NCBI GenBank assembly: GCA_003260075.1
Contig: QLIY01000220.1
Span: 125,946 to 189,945, forward strand
Source of the DNA: Phallusia mammillata
Lineage: Eukaryota; Chordata; Ascidiacea; Phlebobranchia; Ascidiidae
DNA: 64,000 nucleotides
Reading direction: 5' to 3'
Of the stretch, positions 1-13,114 are shown piece after piece. The notes under the pieces are model-generated. The model worked only from the letters and a program-made list of their open reading frames with translations, was not told the DNA's origin and did not search any database. The translations under genes and the position numbers were made by a program. Every line of letters starts with the position of its first letter. Position 1 is the first letter of the stretch.

Positions 1-400
1 TTCTTTAAAATCAGCAGAACCAAATGTTATTGAATAGCGCAGCTGCAACACCTTTCAGTTTCTGTGCGTTAAACAAAGGCTATAACGTGCTTGCAGATCG
101 CTTAGAAAACCTTGTAACGAGTAACGTAAAGCTTATCTGCCAGGCAAGTAGGCTTAAAAACTTGCTTACCATATTTTTGTAACGAAGTTAACAGCTATGA
201 TTGCCAGACATGGGGTCGAATACACGCGTCCTGTATTCGATTACTTTACGAATACCTGCATGACTGTATTCGAATTCATGAATACTTTGGTAATTTTTGA
301 GGGACAACAATTCGAATGGTATTCGAATAAAACGAGTCAAGTATTTGTGTTCATGAATTGTTGACCAAACTACAACGACAAGTAATTTATTGTGTTAGTG

Positions 401-598
401 ACAATTCTCAAACTGTGCGTCGTTTCAATTTTCCAAGGGCGTCGCAGAATAGTTCCGTTTCGTGGCTTTTGGTGGTTGTAGTAAGTTCCCTTATTAACTT
501 GTGGTTGTAGTAAGTTTCCTATAAATTTGCTGGTGCGTCGCAAGTCCTGAAAAACTTGTCCAGGGGCGTCGCAACAAACAAAAGTTTGAGAACCACTG
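401..598. mobile_element. hAT-type non-autonomous element (198 bp)
   Basis: The right end reads GTTTGAGAACCACTG and the left end carries the matching ATTCTCAAAC, with its outermost bases eroded. The flanks TGTTAGTG (393-400) and TGTTAGTC (599-606) match at 7 of 8 positions, as expected for an old hAT target duplication. The body, with its GGGCGTCGCA motifs, matches the element at 37961-38158, which is also exactly 198 bp. There is no transposase frame, so it is a MITE that would depend on an enzyme encoded elsewhere. Confidence 0.8.
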
Positions 599-938
599 TG
601 TTAGTCGTTAAAATGACACAACTGTAGCGCTGTTTACGCACATTATAAAAAATTGTATAACGATAAGCGTCAAGAATTGATAGGAAGTAGAACAATTGCG
701 TTTAGCATGCAGAGGCTACACAGCTAAATCACAGTCACCAAGAGGAAATCCGCTCTTTACCCTGCTTTGGTACAACACAAGCAGCGCTTTTGAATCAAAG
801 CTATGAGAAATATCTAGTTACGGGTACAGATGTCTTAAACTATACAATTCATGAGAGTGGATCAAGTTATTTGAGGTGTTTAGTTTAGTAAAGTAAAAAT
901 AATAGTTTGGAAGATTAAAAAAAGGCTTTACTACATTC

Positions 939-2405
939 ATGTTTATTGTCAGTTCTAAAATCCTTTCGGAAATGAACAATAAAAAAATAACATCATTTTT
1001 TTGGTATTTTTGCACATTTTTAGCCAATAAAATTCCTTGCGTTGCTACTGAGATAATGGCAGGGGCAAATACATCTGCAAACTTTACTGAGCCATCGTAC
1101 AGCAGTGCAGTGTGGATATCTTTGCAAACGTTCGTTTGTCTCTTCACATTTTGTCAAGCTTACATCTTGGTATGTTTGTTGTTGTATGAGCAACGACACA
1201 CACCAAGTGGAAATACTTCTCCTTCTAACAGCCAGTCTGCTGATGCGTCGACGAATGTTGCACAAAAATATAAAAAACAACCAACCAGCAAAATTTGGTA
1301 AGTTAATTCAATAGTATTATTTTTATTTGTCGTTAATCCGATCCCGTTTCGACCAAAAAAGGCGAAGATCCGGATTAACCGATGTCGGTTAGTTAAAGCC
1401 TTACCACATTACAAATGATTTGTACCTCAAGTTTTGTTCGAATTAGACGAATATCCGGATAAACCGAATTCGATTTAAACGAGGTTTACTGTAGGTTATA
1501 CTTGTATTGGTTTGTATGATTTTGTTGGACTCCATTTAAAGCAATGAATTGTGTATCTTCATTTCTGGTTTAGGCTTAAATAAAAAAACCTTTTACAAAT
1601 CCAGATATTTTTACACAATGACAAAAAATTTGTGTTTTTCTTCAGGTTGCGGAGGTTTACAATATTGGCATGCATAAACGCCCTTATCAAATCTGCTACC
1701 AACGAAATTGACTTGTTTCTCGGCTCCAAGAGTGTTAAAGGGTGCTTAGCATTTGCCTATTTAACAGTTTGTGCTTATGGTGGAAGTCTTTTCTTCATAA
1801 CCATGTTTTTGTGGCTGCGACAGGCAACTGTTCAATCGCACCGTTCATTGAGGTCTTTACCAGGAACCAAAATTCGAATCAGATTCGGTCGTTTTTTGCT
1901 GATTCTACTAATTCTTGTGTTCATTGCCCTTTTCATCTTAAACTTTGTCACTATGCGTGTTAAACCAAGCACTCATGGATGTATTTTCGCCGATATCGGG
2001 ATGGTTTCACAGTCAGCTCGTTCGACAGCTGGATTAGCTTTCACTCTTTTCTTTCAACCAGCATTCGCAATTCTACTTTTGTATCCATTCTTAAAGAAAC
2101 TTCCTAAAAGCTCAAGCCAGAATCCAACAATGACATGTCAACCTAAAATTATGAATGTCATAAAGAGGTCGTTGATTACGCTTCTTGTTATCATAATCAC
2201 TGACATTGGAACAATTGTTGCTTCATTTTTGCTTGTAACTAAACCTTGTGTTTGGTTATCTGTTGTTTACGATGCTAACAGCCTGATTGGGGTGCTTTCC
2301 GTGATTATTGCTTATCCAAACTGGAGGGTTAGACTCGCTCTGAACCGAGCACGGTTTAAAAGAAAACCTGACAGTAATAGAATGCGCGAACTGTCCACTG
2401 CATAG
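939..2405 (+). CDS. Orphan seven-transmembrane (GPCR-like) protein, two exons
   Basis: Coding exons are 939-1297 and 1646-2405. The donor is G|GTAAGT and the acceptor TTCTTCAG|G; TG plus G restores a Trp codon and the frame runs through, giving 372 aa from the first ATG. Three in-frame starts are possible. ATG 939 is outermost; ATG 972 would begin a signal-peptide-like stretch; ATG 1056 has the best context (A at -3, G at +4) and leaves a short N-terminus with two N-glycosylation sequons (NTS, NFT). Seven hydrophobic helices follow: one in exon 1 and six in exon 2, including WISLQTFVCLFTF, FLLILLILVFIALFIL and LITLLVIIITDIGTIV, then a basic tail. I see no DRY or NPxxY motif, so the receptor class is unknown and the function unassigned. 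The intron holds a pogo-like MITE. Confidence 0.72.
1320..1491. mobile_element. pogo-like MITE, degenerate copy
   Basis: It shares long stretches with elements at 24832-24956 and 36783-36925: GATCCGGATTAACCGATGTC, then TACCACATTACAAATGATTTG. The right end GAGGTTTACTG followed by TA matches the family's inverted terminus; the left end is eroded. It lies within the only intron of the seven-helix gene. Confidence 0.6.
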
Positions 2406-2527
2406 TTTTTTCGTACTGTGATGTAATATTGTGATGCACCGAAGTTTGAGATGGCTAAACATTTCGGCTTAATACGTCATGTTTCAGTTTTAGTTGTTGG
2501 TTATTTACTATTTATTGTACTTACAAT

Positions 2528-2835
2528 CAGTGATGGGATTCAAATTTGTTGTCAGCCGGTTCTATCACAAAAATCATATTTTTCAGCCGGTTCTGTTACA
2601 AAAAGTCTATATCGGTTCTATCACAAAAGTCATATTTTTCAGCCGGTTCTGCTACAAAAAGTCAATTTTGAGACAGTAACCAGTAATGCTAACCGGTTCG
2701 CTGATCTCATAAAATTTCAGACGGTTCTATAGAACCGGTAACAGTAACCAGTAATGCTAACCGGTTCGCTGATCTCATAAAATTTTGTCAGACGGTTTTA
2801 TAGAACCGGTGCAAAGCGGCTGAATCCCATCACAG
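2528..2835. mobile_element. hAT-type MITE, CAGTGGTGGGATTCA family (copy 1)
   Basis: The ends CAGTGATGGGATTCA and TGAATCCCATCACAG are inverted. The 8-bp flanks CTTACAAT (2520-2527) and CTGACAAT (2836-2843) match at 7 of 8. Inside, sub-units carrying AGCCGGTTCT or ACCGGTTCGCTGATCTC are repeated, which makes this copy longer than the others. It lies 122 bp past the stop of the seven-helix gene, so it may be in that gene's 3' UTR. Confidence 0.85.
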
Positions 2836-2843
2836 CTGACAAT

Positions 2844-4532
2844 GTTGTGTACAAAAAAAATTGTGTTTAATTCGATTAATGTGTTATAAAAAGTGTTTTA
2901 CGGATAAACGGTTTCGTTTACATAAGCAACATACGATTTTTTGTAAACCTTCATTTTAGGACTAAGATTTAGTCGGATTTGTGGGAATTAGGACTGCCCT
3001 CGCAAAACAAACTGAACAATGTAGATGGTATGGGGGTGAAAAACCACTATGATCTCATAATCACTTGCGCGCTTTACTGATTGCATGCAATCGCTCTTGC
3101 ATCAAAATATTCCGGCCTTGTGCCAGGAGTCATTATCTATGACGTAATAGTTGTGATTAGGTAAACTTCCGGTTATGCAAGATTGTTGATTGAACTTTTA
3201 ATGGTTTACTTTGGTGTTTTGTTTTAATAAAACAGGCAATAGGTTTCTTTAACGCATAAAAATTATTATTTTTCTAAAAACTTGTGTTACAACAGAAATT
3301 TTGATTAATTTTCAGTTTTTAAATCAAAAGCAATAATCATTATGGCATTATGAGTTCATAATTTAACAGTCTTGTTATGCCAAAGCAACAAAATTAACGC
3401 AACAGATAAGTTGTAAAACCCGTAATATGCGTTTTGTCCGCACGATGTCGCAAAAGAGTTTACATATTTGAAGTTATAAAATTTTGAAACTAAGAAATTT
3501 GATTGTCAACTTAAACCCATTAGCTTAACGTGGTTTAAACAACATCTCTTGCTACAACAATATTTTAGCAGAAATTTAATCCGCTTTCATACAATTGCAA
3601 CTCAATGAGGCATGTAACTGCAGTGTTTAACCCTTCATCTTACGTCACAAGCATGTGTATTAGGTCACACACGATCGATGTAGGTTCGACTGCTTGCAGG
3701 TGATGCTTCCCAAGTAATCGATATACCAGAGCAGCTGGTTTAAACCGGTTTTAACCGGCTTAAACCTCTCAAACGAATATATTACAAGCGACTTATTGCG
3801 CATTAACACTTTTACCTTGTTTCGATGAATAAAACAAGCTCAAAGTGAACTAAAGTGACCCCACCCACTTAGCTGCTTAGCTATGTTTAAATGTATTTGT
3901 CAAACTCCGATTTAAGTTTTTTCAATTTCTGTGTTTTAGTTTACCTGTTTTTTACAAACCCTTTTTTTAAAAATTTAACCCTATACACAACCATATTCAA
4001 CTTTATCTGTAGATTTTTACCAAAAATTGTGGGGTTGGGATTGAGATGTAAAAGTAGAAGCTTTGATGTTCAAAGAAAATTTAGCAAAAATAAGTTATTC
4101 GAAACAACAAATACCGTTTTATATTAAGTCTTGTTGGAAATATAATGACCCAAATGCATGTAAAAAGCAACGTGCCATATTGTTAATGGTTTGGCAAATT
4201 CTACTTCCTTTCTCAGTTATATAATGCGATTTACGTCATTCAACTTGTCGAGTAACAATGGCGTTTGTAAGTTACCACAACAACAAAGAATATCCGTGAT
4301 ATCTCTATCTAACAAAGAATATATTATTTACCTAACCACTAGTCCAAGGGTGGCCAACCTTCTGCATACCATTCGACAACTTTTTAACATACTGTGTTGG
4401 ATGCGCCATAAATGTCTCGTAACCCCACCTTCTATGACTACTTCTTGTATATAGAGAGAAAGAGAAAGAAACAACTTTTGCATGAGAAGGATAGTAATAG
4501 GAAATAAGAACTATTAAGTAACTCTGATAAAC

Positions 4533-4563
<31 letters not shown>

Positions 4564-7523
4564 TAGGGCTGGCTTACTTTATTTATTTATTAGTTTATTA
4601 ATTTGAATTTCATGATTATCAAAAGAAGGCATTGCGCACTTTTTAATCATGCAATGCGCCACGTTTGGAGCATGCGCCATAGGTTGGCCACCACTGCTCT
4701 AGTCTAATGGTTTGGAATTTTTGTCTTTTTAACGAATATTTCCTCGGGTTTCACAAAAATCCTAAATCAGCATTTGGTTTTGTTTATTTTTATCTTCTAC
4801 CAATTGCGTTGGTTTGCCGCGCGTTAAACAGGAAAACGTATCATTCCACATTCCCGTGCGAACTCATTTAACCCTCCCGATGGTCGAACTCGTTTGACCC
4901 CCTGAAAATCAATCATCGCTCTCACCACTGTTACGTCATGGAAAAATCTTTGCCGTAAAGTCACGTGATCTGCTCGTATCGTTGCGTAATGTGTGTGAAA
5001 CATGTTGTTGAATTAAATACGAATCGATGTTTTTTTGTGACGCATATAAGGTTTTGTTACGTCACAAATAGATCTTTCATAATTTTTGATTTCGGAGATT
5101 AATATCTTTAAGCGAAAGGAAATCGTTGTTTATTATAGGAATTGCTTCATGGCATTCGCACAGACTAGAAAAAATGCAAAAAAAATGTTGAAAACAAACG
5201 GAAAAGGGGTCTTTACTTTTTCCGACAAAGTTTTCCAAAGCTTACTTAATCTTGTTATAGTTTAAAAAGTAAATAAAACAAATGATTGTGTTGTGTGCAT
5301 AAGTTGCGTACAAGTTAAAATTCCATTCACTTTTCAAATTTATTTAAAAAAAGAAAACAGCCGACAAAATATCTCAAAGATGACGTCACTTGTTGATAAC
5401 GTCAGATCGAACCGCCAACTCCTCCCATGTGATTTCCCAACATTCCAAAATCCACATTCACCGTTGTGCCGTCATACAAACAAGACAACAATTCATTCCA
5501 AAACGATTTCGCGGTTTTGACACGGTCATGTGAATTACTTTGTGGTTCCGCACAATTATTTAACAAACATTTAAATAGAACCTGATGCACTAAATTTGTT
5601 CACGCCTTGGTGCAAAAAAGTAATTTAATTGTCTCGCAATTACAGGCAATTTAGAAATTAGTGTGTTTGACGAAGTGATGCTGCAACAAAGTACATGAAA
5701 ACAAATCGTCAAATTAAGCAAACGGATTTGATATATAGGTACTTCATCAAAAGTATCATTTTTACGAATACATACAATATAGTATCCAATAACTTTTTAC
5801 TTGGAATCGGACTCCAAAAGGAAAAAAAATGCTTTATTGGTGGAAGATGTTTCTGAAATTAAGCCCTTTCGAGCATTAAATGACAAAAAAGAACAAAAAT
5901 GCTGTACCGTCGACAATCAACAGTAATACGTTTTTAAACCAACAATAAAAATCAATGTAAAATTGTCGATTTTATTTTTGAAACCATGGATATCCAAAAC
6001 CCTGGTTGAGCATACCGCTCCTTGCGTTGGACTGTTGCGTTCTATTAATTTAATGTATCGCAACATCACAAAATATTCACCTATTATTTAAAACAGAGAA
6101 CTTACATGATTTTTGCTCTGTGAATTTAAGTTATTCTGTTGTAAATGCAGCGCTGACCTAATTAAATGCACCCAACTCAAACAAATGCATTAAACAGGCA
6201 ACGTCATTTGTGGCAATTAATCGTCGTTTTTAGTCAAGTAACTAAAGTCAATATTATCTTAGCGCGGGTGCTCAGCCAAAGGGCTTGAGGCATGGGAAGT
6301 TTAAAATGTTTTTACGATGGTTCAAATATTTACTTAAGCGTAATGGGCGATTAGGCCTGGCAAGCTACTTAACTGTGACGTCGTTATGTGCGCTTGTGAC
6401 GTAACAACTATTTCTAGAATTAGGTGGTTGTTTTTTCGTTCATTAGTTTGATTAGAGAAAACATTGTCAGACTTCTTGGTTTTGTTGGTGCCTGATTTGC
6501 TATTCATTAATTTGAAACTATGCAACACATTTATAGTGTTGTAAGCAAAAGCAAGCAAATTTCTCTGGCATTTTCGCAAGCAAACAAATTTGAAAAGTCA
6601 TGTATGACATCACAATATGTATTGTTTGCAAATCAATACTTTTCATATGCAGCATGCAGAGCATTGTTATCGATTGTGTTAACAGTAATTCGCGAAGCAA
6701 GCAAGCCAAATTCTTTCCCTCTGCTTCAAACCAATTTATCATGCATTGATTTTGTGTCGTGTTAAAACAGCCTGTTTCCGGAGTGGCTCTGTTTTAGTAG
6801 TCAGGCTGCTTCTGTACTTGTATGGGTTACGTCATTATCGATTTATGTCGAATATTGTCGAAGCGTATAAATGGATTTCGCGGTATGTCAACCCATCGCA
6901 ATAAAATATTCATATTCCATTGCAGAACGCAGATCTGTCCAAACCCAATGTTACTTATCCAGGCCGCAATGTTGTGTAGGCTAACTATAGGTTCGTGAGG
7001 GCAACCACATTGTTAAAGAAACCTACTGGCAAAAAAGTCTTACAAAAATAGCAATCAAGCTACGAATCAAGCTATAAATCAAGCTTTTTGTCAATAAAAA
7101 ACTATACCACAACGGCAATGGTTATTATGTCTTTATCTGTTTGTTGGTTTTAGTCACTAAAAAACTGCAGTGTATACATTAAATCTGTAGCGTACACATT
7201 AAACCATAAGTTTTTAGTGTATACATTAACTCATAAAAGACATGATAATATCAGTAAAAAAACGAAAAATAGCAGAACACGCCGGCAAATTTTAACTGCA
7301 AAACGTCATTTTGTCGTTTGATGTGTGGTTTACGAACGTAGTTGTTGACACAAGAAATATAAATTATTTCTGTAGTATTTGAAATTGGAATTATCATTTG
7401 TTGTGTTTTTTGTATTTTAAAATGCAGTTTGTATAAATTAAAAAATCCTCTCACTTTGAATCGAAAAGTTGTTGGTCAAACTGGCTTGCTTGATATGTCT
7501 TTTTTCGCAGTATTGAACGCGTC
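2844..7523. other. Gene-free stretch
   Basis: I see no supported protein gene here. The short open frames lack splice partners, recognisable motifs or conservation that I can judge. The stretch contains the hAT element at 4345-4696, a TA microsatellite near 4533-4558 inside it, and a TGACGTCA palindrome at 5381-5388. Otherwise it is AT-rich unique-looking sequence. Confidence 0.5.
4345..4696. mobile_element. hAT-type element with an internal TA microsatellite
   Basis: The left end CAAGGGTGGCCAACCT pairs with the right end AGGTTGGCCACCACTG. The flanks CACTAGTC (4337-4344) and CTCTAGTC (4697-4704) match at 7 of 8, as for a hAT insertion. About 26 bp of TA repeat lies at 4533-4558. No transposase frame is present. 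Confidence 0.8.
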
Positions 7524-7539
7524 GGGGATGTAGCTCAGA

Positions 7540-7574
<35 letters not shown>

Positions 7575-7596
7575 GGATCGATGCCCGGCATCTCCA
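7524..7596 (+). tRNA. tRNA-Ala (anticodon AGC)
   Basis: A complete cloverleaf can be drawn. The acceptor stem GGGGATG pairs with CATCTCC with one G-U pair. The D arm is GCTC/GAGC, the anticodon stem CGCGC/GCGCG with loop TTAGCAT, and the T arm CCGGG/CCCGG with loop ATCGATG. The anticodon AGC is at 7557-7559 and reads alanine codons GCU and GCC (as IGC). There is no intron. The discriminator base is A, and a TTTT pol III terminator follows at about 7601. It stands alone, with no tRNA neighbours in the window. Confidence 0.95.
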
Positions 7597-10284
7597 CTTG
7601 CTTTTGTTCACTTCGACAAAAATCTGTTTTTTCGCACTGGGTAATAATTTCAAATAGGAGAATGACATTTCTGTGTTTTTAATGGTTATTTCTCGTTTTC
7701 AAAGCTGATTTTTGCTAAAAAAACATTTTGTGACACAAAGTAAAAGGTAAAACCGACATTTTTGGACATTAAAATAGTTTTCAATAAGTTTATTGTTTCA
7801 AATTTCTCCTAAAAGCAATTTGACTAAAATAAGTTTGAATGTAAACCTAATCAAAAGACATTTTAAATTACAACATCCCAATGTTAACTGGCATACAAAT
7901 TAAAGTTGTTTTCGTAAAAACAAATACGTTTACTATGAAAATAGACGCACTTGGAACCCAAAATTTAATGCTGTGTTAAAAAACGGAACTTATAACTAGT
8001 AGAAACAACACTTGCTTTCATATCACAGCGGTATTACCTTTTTATACACTAAACATGTATGTTGTTAGTAGTCAAGATAACTGTATAAGGTCAGCAAGCC
8101 CAAATGTTTTGGAAATTCTTTACCCGCAGTTTTGACAAGAATCAAAATGAGTCAAAATTACTCGTTGTCACAACATTGTAATGTCAAAAGTCCGTGATGA
8201 TATTTGGGGACTTATTTAACACATTTACTGCCCAAGGCATAGAAATTTAGCTTTAGAGTTGCTGCATTTTGGTTCCATATCGTGGGAAAATGAGTAGCTA
8301 CAGGAATCTTTAAATCTTGCCAAATCTAAATCGTGATCCTCACCGTTTTTTTTGGTGTCGGTTTCGCTAAAATCGGTGAGACAGAAAGGTCGTTTCCATG
8401 TCACTAAAACTGGGAAATTTTGAAATGTTCACAACACTTCCATTGAAAGCATTCATCTGTCACGTTTTTTGCACAAGTGATTTTTGTCGGAAAGTTTGCA
8501 ATTGTGTAAAAAAATCAGGTTTTAAAAACTGGCGTTGTGCAGAATATAAATAAAGAAACTCTTATTTGCAATTGGCCAATACTGTTGGTGAACTGATTTC
8601 ACATTTTTACTGCTTTTGATCATTAGTGATATTTGTTATTATTGTATAGTTGGAACTACCAGCCAAGATTAGGCAGCAAAGTGCTAATGCAATATGTAAT
8701 GTTGGCAAATAAATACTTTTGTTACTATTTGGTCTTGTGTCTGCCCAACTGAAACAATGTAATAATAGGGTAAACATAAGAAGTTTATTATGTTTATGAC
8801 CTACCGGGTGAAAGTTTATTGTGTGGTTTATGATTCATTTGATTTGATCAAATTCGAGTTGATTGTTGTTTTCAAATGAAACAAAGAAATGCAGTTTTAA
8901 TTCCAATCGCCAAACAGAAATCTCGTGCAAAACAATCATCAGCGTTTAGCAAATCATCCATTAAAAATTCTTTTCAAATCACATTTGTAGGGAGGAATTA
9001 CGTCATATAACGGGGTGCGGTTAGGGTGTGGTCTTGTAATGTAGCGATGAAAAGACAGAGAAATTCGGAAACTGTCCCGACCAAACAACAATGGCGTCGT
9101 TCTCCAACTGAACAAGACATTATTACGTCACACAGGGTTAATGTCGAGAATGGAATTCGAACAAGGTTGGGTCGCTTTTCTTGACCGAGCAACCGAACAG
9201 GTATTACTATTACGTCATAGAGTGATTGCACTGATAAGAACGCGAGGCTCGCGCGCTATTCCGTTTTGTAATTATAATCGTGAATGCTTTGATTAGAAAC
9301 TCGGCTGTAGATTTAATTACTGTGCGTTGTTTTGAGACCACTTGCCAATAATCTGTGACCGGATACCAGATTTCATGTCATTCGCACGATTTTGCCGACA
9401 TAGTTTCTACTGTGTTGAAAGTGCTTTGAAATTTTGAACTAATTTTTTTACAAACAATTAGACCAAATTTGTTTACCAGGGTTTCAACAAGCCGCTAGGG
9501 ATTTAACAGAAGGATTTTAAATCACATCAATTTAACATCACATAAAGTTTGTTTGGAGAAAGTATAGGGGTTTCACAAAAAAATGTTAAAAAATAACTAA
9601 AGTATTACAGTAGAGGTTTATTGATACTGGTTGAGTAATGGACAAAGTTGTCCTCTTGGGAAGAAAAAAGAACGGCTGTTTTTGTCGTATTAGTGGATCC
9701 TGAAAATAATTTAACAACTTAAATCCTTAACCTGGTAAAAAATTTGACGCCAAAAACTCTTTCTAAAAATAACTATGGCACTTAAAACGTAAGGCTGGGC
9801 ACTTGAGTTTATGTATAACCCCGCCCTATGTCTTACGGGGTTGGGTCATAACATTGTCGAAGTCCTAAAACTTTCAAGACACGTTTTTTTAACGACATGA
9901 AGAAACTGCAGAAAATCAGCAAACAATTCTCCGTCACGATTTAAAAAGAATTCATTTTAATCGCGTCTTGTTCGAAATCCATTGTCATTATCCCTTGCAA
10001 ATCGCGATTAAAAAAAAAACAAGTCAACAACTCAAACCTCAGAAACACGTGACTTCCCTCACTCACGTTGTATGACGTCACGTGTATGAGCAAAACAGAT
10101 GAGCGCACGGCAGAAAACCGGCTGGTTTCCTCGGGTTTTTTGATGCCACGTCTCATTCGTGCCAGACGCTTGTAATCTGCGCAAACTGATGCTAAATGAG
10201 ATTCTTATCTGAGGAATGAATCAATAGTTTAATACCAGGGCTGCCTGCCTCTTGGCACCGTATTTGAAGTCAAAAATATTGACG

Positions 10285-10550
10285 GTTGTGTCACTTTTCC
10301 CCGACAAAGACCATTGTTTGTGTGGAATATAGTGTTTGTGTGATAATAAACTGACAAAAAAGCTCGAAAAATAACCATTAATGGTACATTCATTTTGATA
10401 GCTTTAGTGATTATTTGTTGAAAACGAATTCGTCGCAGATGAAAGCTTTTAAAAGCTTTGACTGTTGTGTCACATAGCCGGACAAAGGGGATTGTTAGTG
10501 CAGAAATAATGTTTGTGTAACAATAAACTGACACAATAGAGTAAATAATA
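10285..10550. repeat. Degenerate tandem duplication, period about 178 bp
   Basis: The segment beginning GTTGTGTCACTTTTCC at about 10285 is repeated at about 10463 as GTTGTGTCACATAGCC. Both are followed by GACAAAG, a TTTGTGT-rich stretch, AATAAACTGAC and AGCTCGAA. The internal repetition explains a 139-codon open frame on the minus strand here, so I do not call that frame a gene. Confidence 0.6.
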
Positions 10551-12874
10551 GCTCGAATGCTTTCATTTGGGGCCAACAGTAAAGACCTAATGGCACGCAA
10601 AGTTATCAAAAGAAAAACTGCTGTTTTCGAAACATACAATAAAAACACGCCACTTAAATGTTATTTGCATGTTTCACGGTTTTAATTGATTAATTATTAG
10701 TAGTGTAATCAGTCATATGGCATACGTCAATGTGCAATTTAGGCATTTATTTTTTGAAATCGCCCAACCGAATATGTTAACATAGTAGTTCTATGAGCAT
10801 CTATAAATAGCCCGTCCAAGAAAACTTCATAAATGGCAATGGAAATTTAAGGCATTTTCAACAAATTTTCCTTTTTCAGAGGGCTTGTGGAAAATTTAGA
10901 AGAATCATGACGCTGGCATATTTGTCCAGTCACAATCAACACAATACGGTGATTCATATCGCATACTCACTGCAATGTGACACCACAAAAGCCATTCAAC
11001 AGAAACTGAAGCACAGGCCATCTGGGTTGCGCAAGTAACTCAAAGAGCAAACATCACGTGACACTGAACAATTGTAACTGTGACGTCATACTTCTCCTTT
11101 ATGCTCCCAGACGGGTTCGGGTATGCTAACGAGTTATTTATTAATTCTGGGTGAATCACCAGCCATTTAAAAAGACATGTGGATTATCTAGTTGTTGCGC
11201 AATTCAGGGTCTGTGAGCTATTTTTATGACCTTCAGAAGGTCAGTTTGTAGTTTCCTAGGCAACCTGTTGGCGGAGGTCAAATCGGATTTTGAAACTAAC
11301 TTTCGAAATTCACAATTGAAATTAGTTGGATTTTCAGTTTTATGGTAACTGTAAATTATTATTCTGGAATCAAACAAAACGTTATTGCCTCTAATTATCT
11401 TTTAAAATAAACTTAAAACAGTTAGTTATACCTATCAGTATCAGTTTACGCAAACAGTTATTTGTTTGCCATTACGGGGACTGTATATATTTTTAACTTA
11501 GATGAAAACTGTGCATGTCATTTATATTGGTACATCTGCTATACTAGTTAACAAAATGACGATATGTTATAAAAATGTTGTACATAATGTTTAATGTTCG
11601 CCATTGCCTTCAAAGTTACTATGCCGTGGTTGTAAAACATAACGCAAGGTTTGCTAGATAAAATACAACACCACACAGTAATAAAACAGCGCTTGTTGCT
11701 TCTGAAAAGAGCGTCCTTGAACGAGCATAAGTAGTTCTGCCAAATTGAAATCGAGAGAGCTTAACGAAAGAACGAGAGCATTCGAAAAAAGCTCGGATAC
11801 ATAAGCAATGACGTAATGCTTTAGTTTGTGCGCTCGCGGTTTCGACTAAGAGAAACAAAGAAACAGGTTAAGAGCAGAGAGCGCCACGCGTAATGGAAAA
11901 TGCTGGCGTCGTGGATTTAATAAAGAAACAAAGATGAGCAGGAGCGCTCTTTGCGCGCGTCAGAAAAAAGAATACGTCATTGTTAGAATGGCAAAGGCCT
12001 GATCAACAGAGGCATTTGTAAATCCTTTTTGTGCTGTGACAAAGTTAGTTTTTAGTTCGACCGTCTTGTTTGCTTTTACTTTTCCTTGCTGAGCCAGAAC
12101 CTCACGTGCTACTACAGCAAACAGCTGTAAATACCCAAGATGTGGCTCTCTTTTGTGTTATTTTTAGCAAGATATGTTAGCAGGTGGATTAGTTGGTGAT
12201 GAAAGTTGCTGAAACAAGTTGTTAAGAGGAACTACCAGTTATACAAGTTCGGTTTCGACTTTGACAAAATACAGGCAACCTCTAACAGTTAGTGAGCTGT
12301 TTTAATGGAGTAAGCTTGCCTGAGAAGTCTTTAGGTAGTATGTAAACGCAATAAATATTATACAAAGCTGTGTAAACTGTCAACAAATAGTAGTGGAGTA
12401 CAGAAACGTCACTAGTTTGGTAAGGGCCAATATGGCTTTAAAGTATGTAGGCAATATCTCAGTACACCATCCAAACCTAAAATATTGTTTTCTCAATTTT
12501 TAAGTAAGTCTTGAAAGGGTAACTGCTGGAAAAAAGTGGGTGGCCTTTGCTTGGATAGAGGATATCACACGAAGGACTTCTTGCTTGGTTAACTGGTTTC
12601 AACAACGTCGAGATTTTGGAAAGACTGTACACTTTACGACGAAAACACTTGGATATGTTGTACACCAGAGACTGTTGCTAATCAAGTGAAATATTCTCAA
12701 GTGATTTCTACGACCGAGCGACCTACACAGCAAGCAAGCATGCCAGTCGCAAGGAATTTGTCTTTGCCTTCGTCAATTGAAGCAAGAAAGTACAAAAAGC
12801 GACCAGGTAGGCACAAATTAGCAAATTAATTAGCCAAAAAATAAAATTAATAACCTTTATAAAATAGACACATA

Positions 12875-13114
12875 CAGTGGTGGGATTCAGCCCGTTCGCA
12901 CCGGTTCTATAAACCGGTTAGCATTACTGGTTACTGTCAATGGACTTTTTGTAACAAAACCGACTGGTTAGCATTACTGGTTACTGTCAATGGATTTTTG
13001 TAACAGAATCGGCTGATTACTGGTTACTGTCAATGGACTTTTTGTAACAAAACCGGCTGAAAAATATGAGTTTTGAGATAGAACCGGCTGACAAAAATTT
13101 TAGTCCCACCACTG
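12875..13114. mobile_element. hAT-type MITE, CAGTGGTGGGATTCA family (copy 2)
   Basis: It starts CAGTGGTGGGATTCA and ends TCCCACCACTG. The flanks GACACATA (12867-12874) and GACAGATA (13115-13122) match at 7 of 8. Inside, the unit GGTTACTGTCAATGGA plus TTTTTGTAACA occurs three times. Relative to the other copies it is in the opposite orientation. Confidence 0.85.

Noticed and set aside
10229-10648. 139-codon minus-strand frame with internally repeated residues
   Set aside because: The repetition comes from a degenerate 178-bp tandem duplication in non-coding DNA; there is no recognisable domain.
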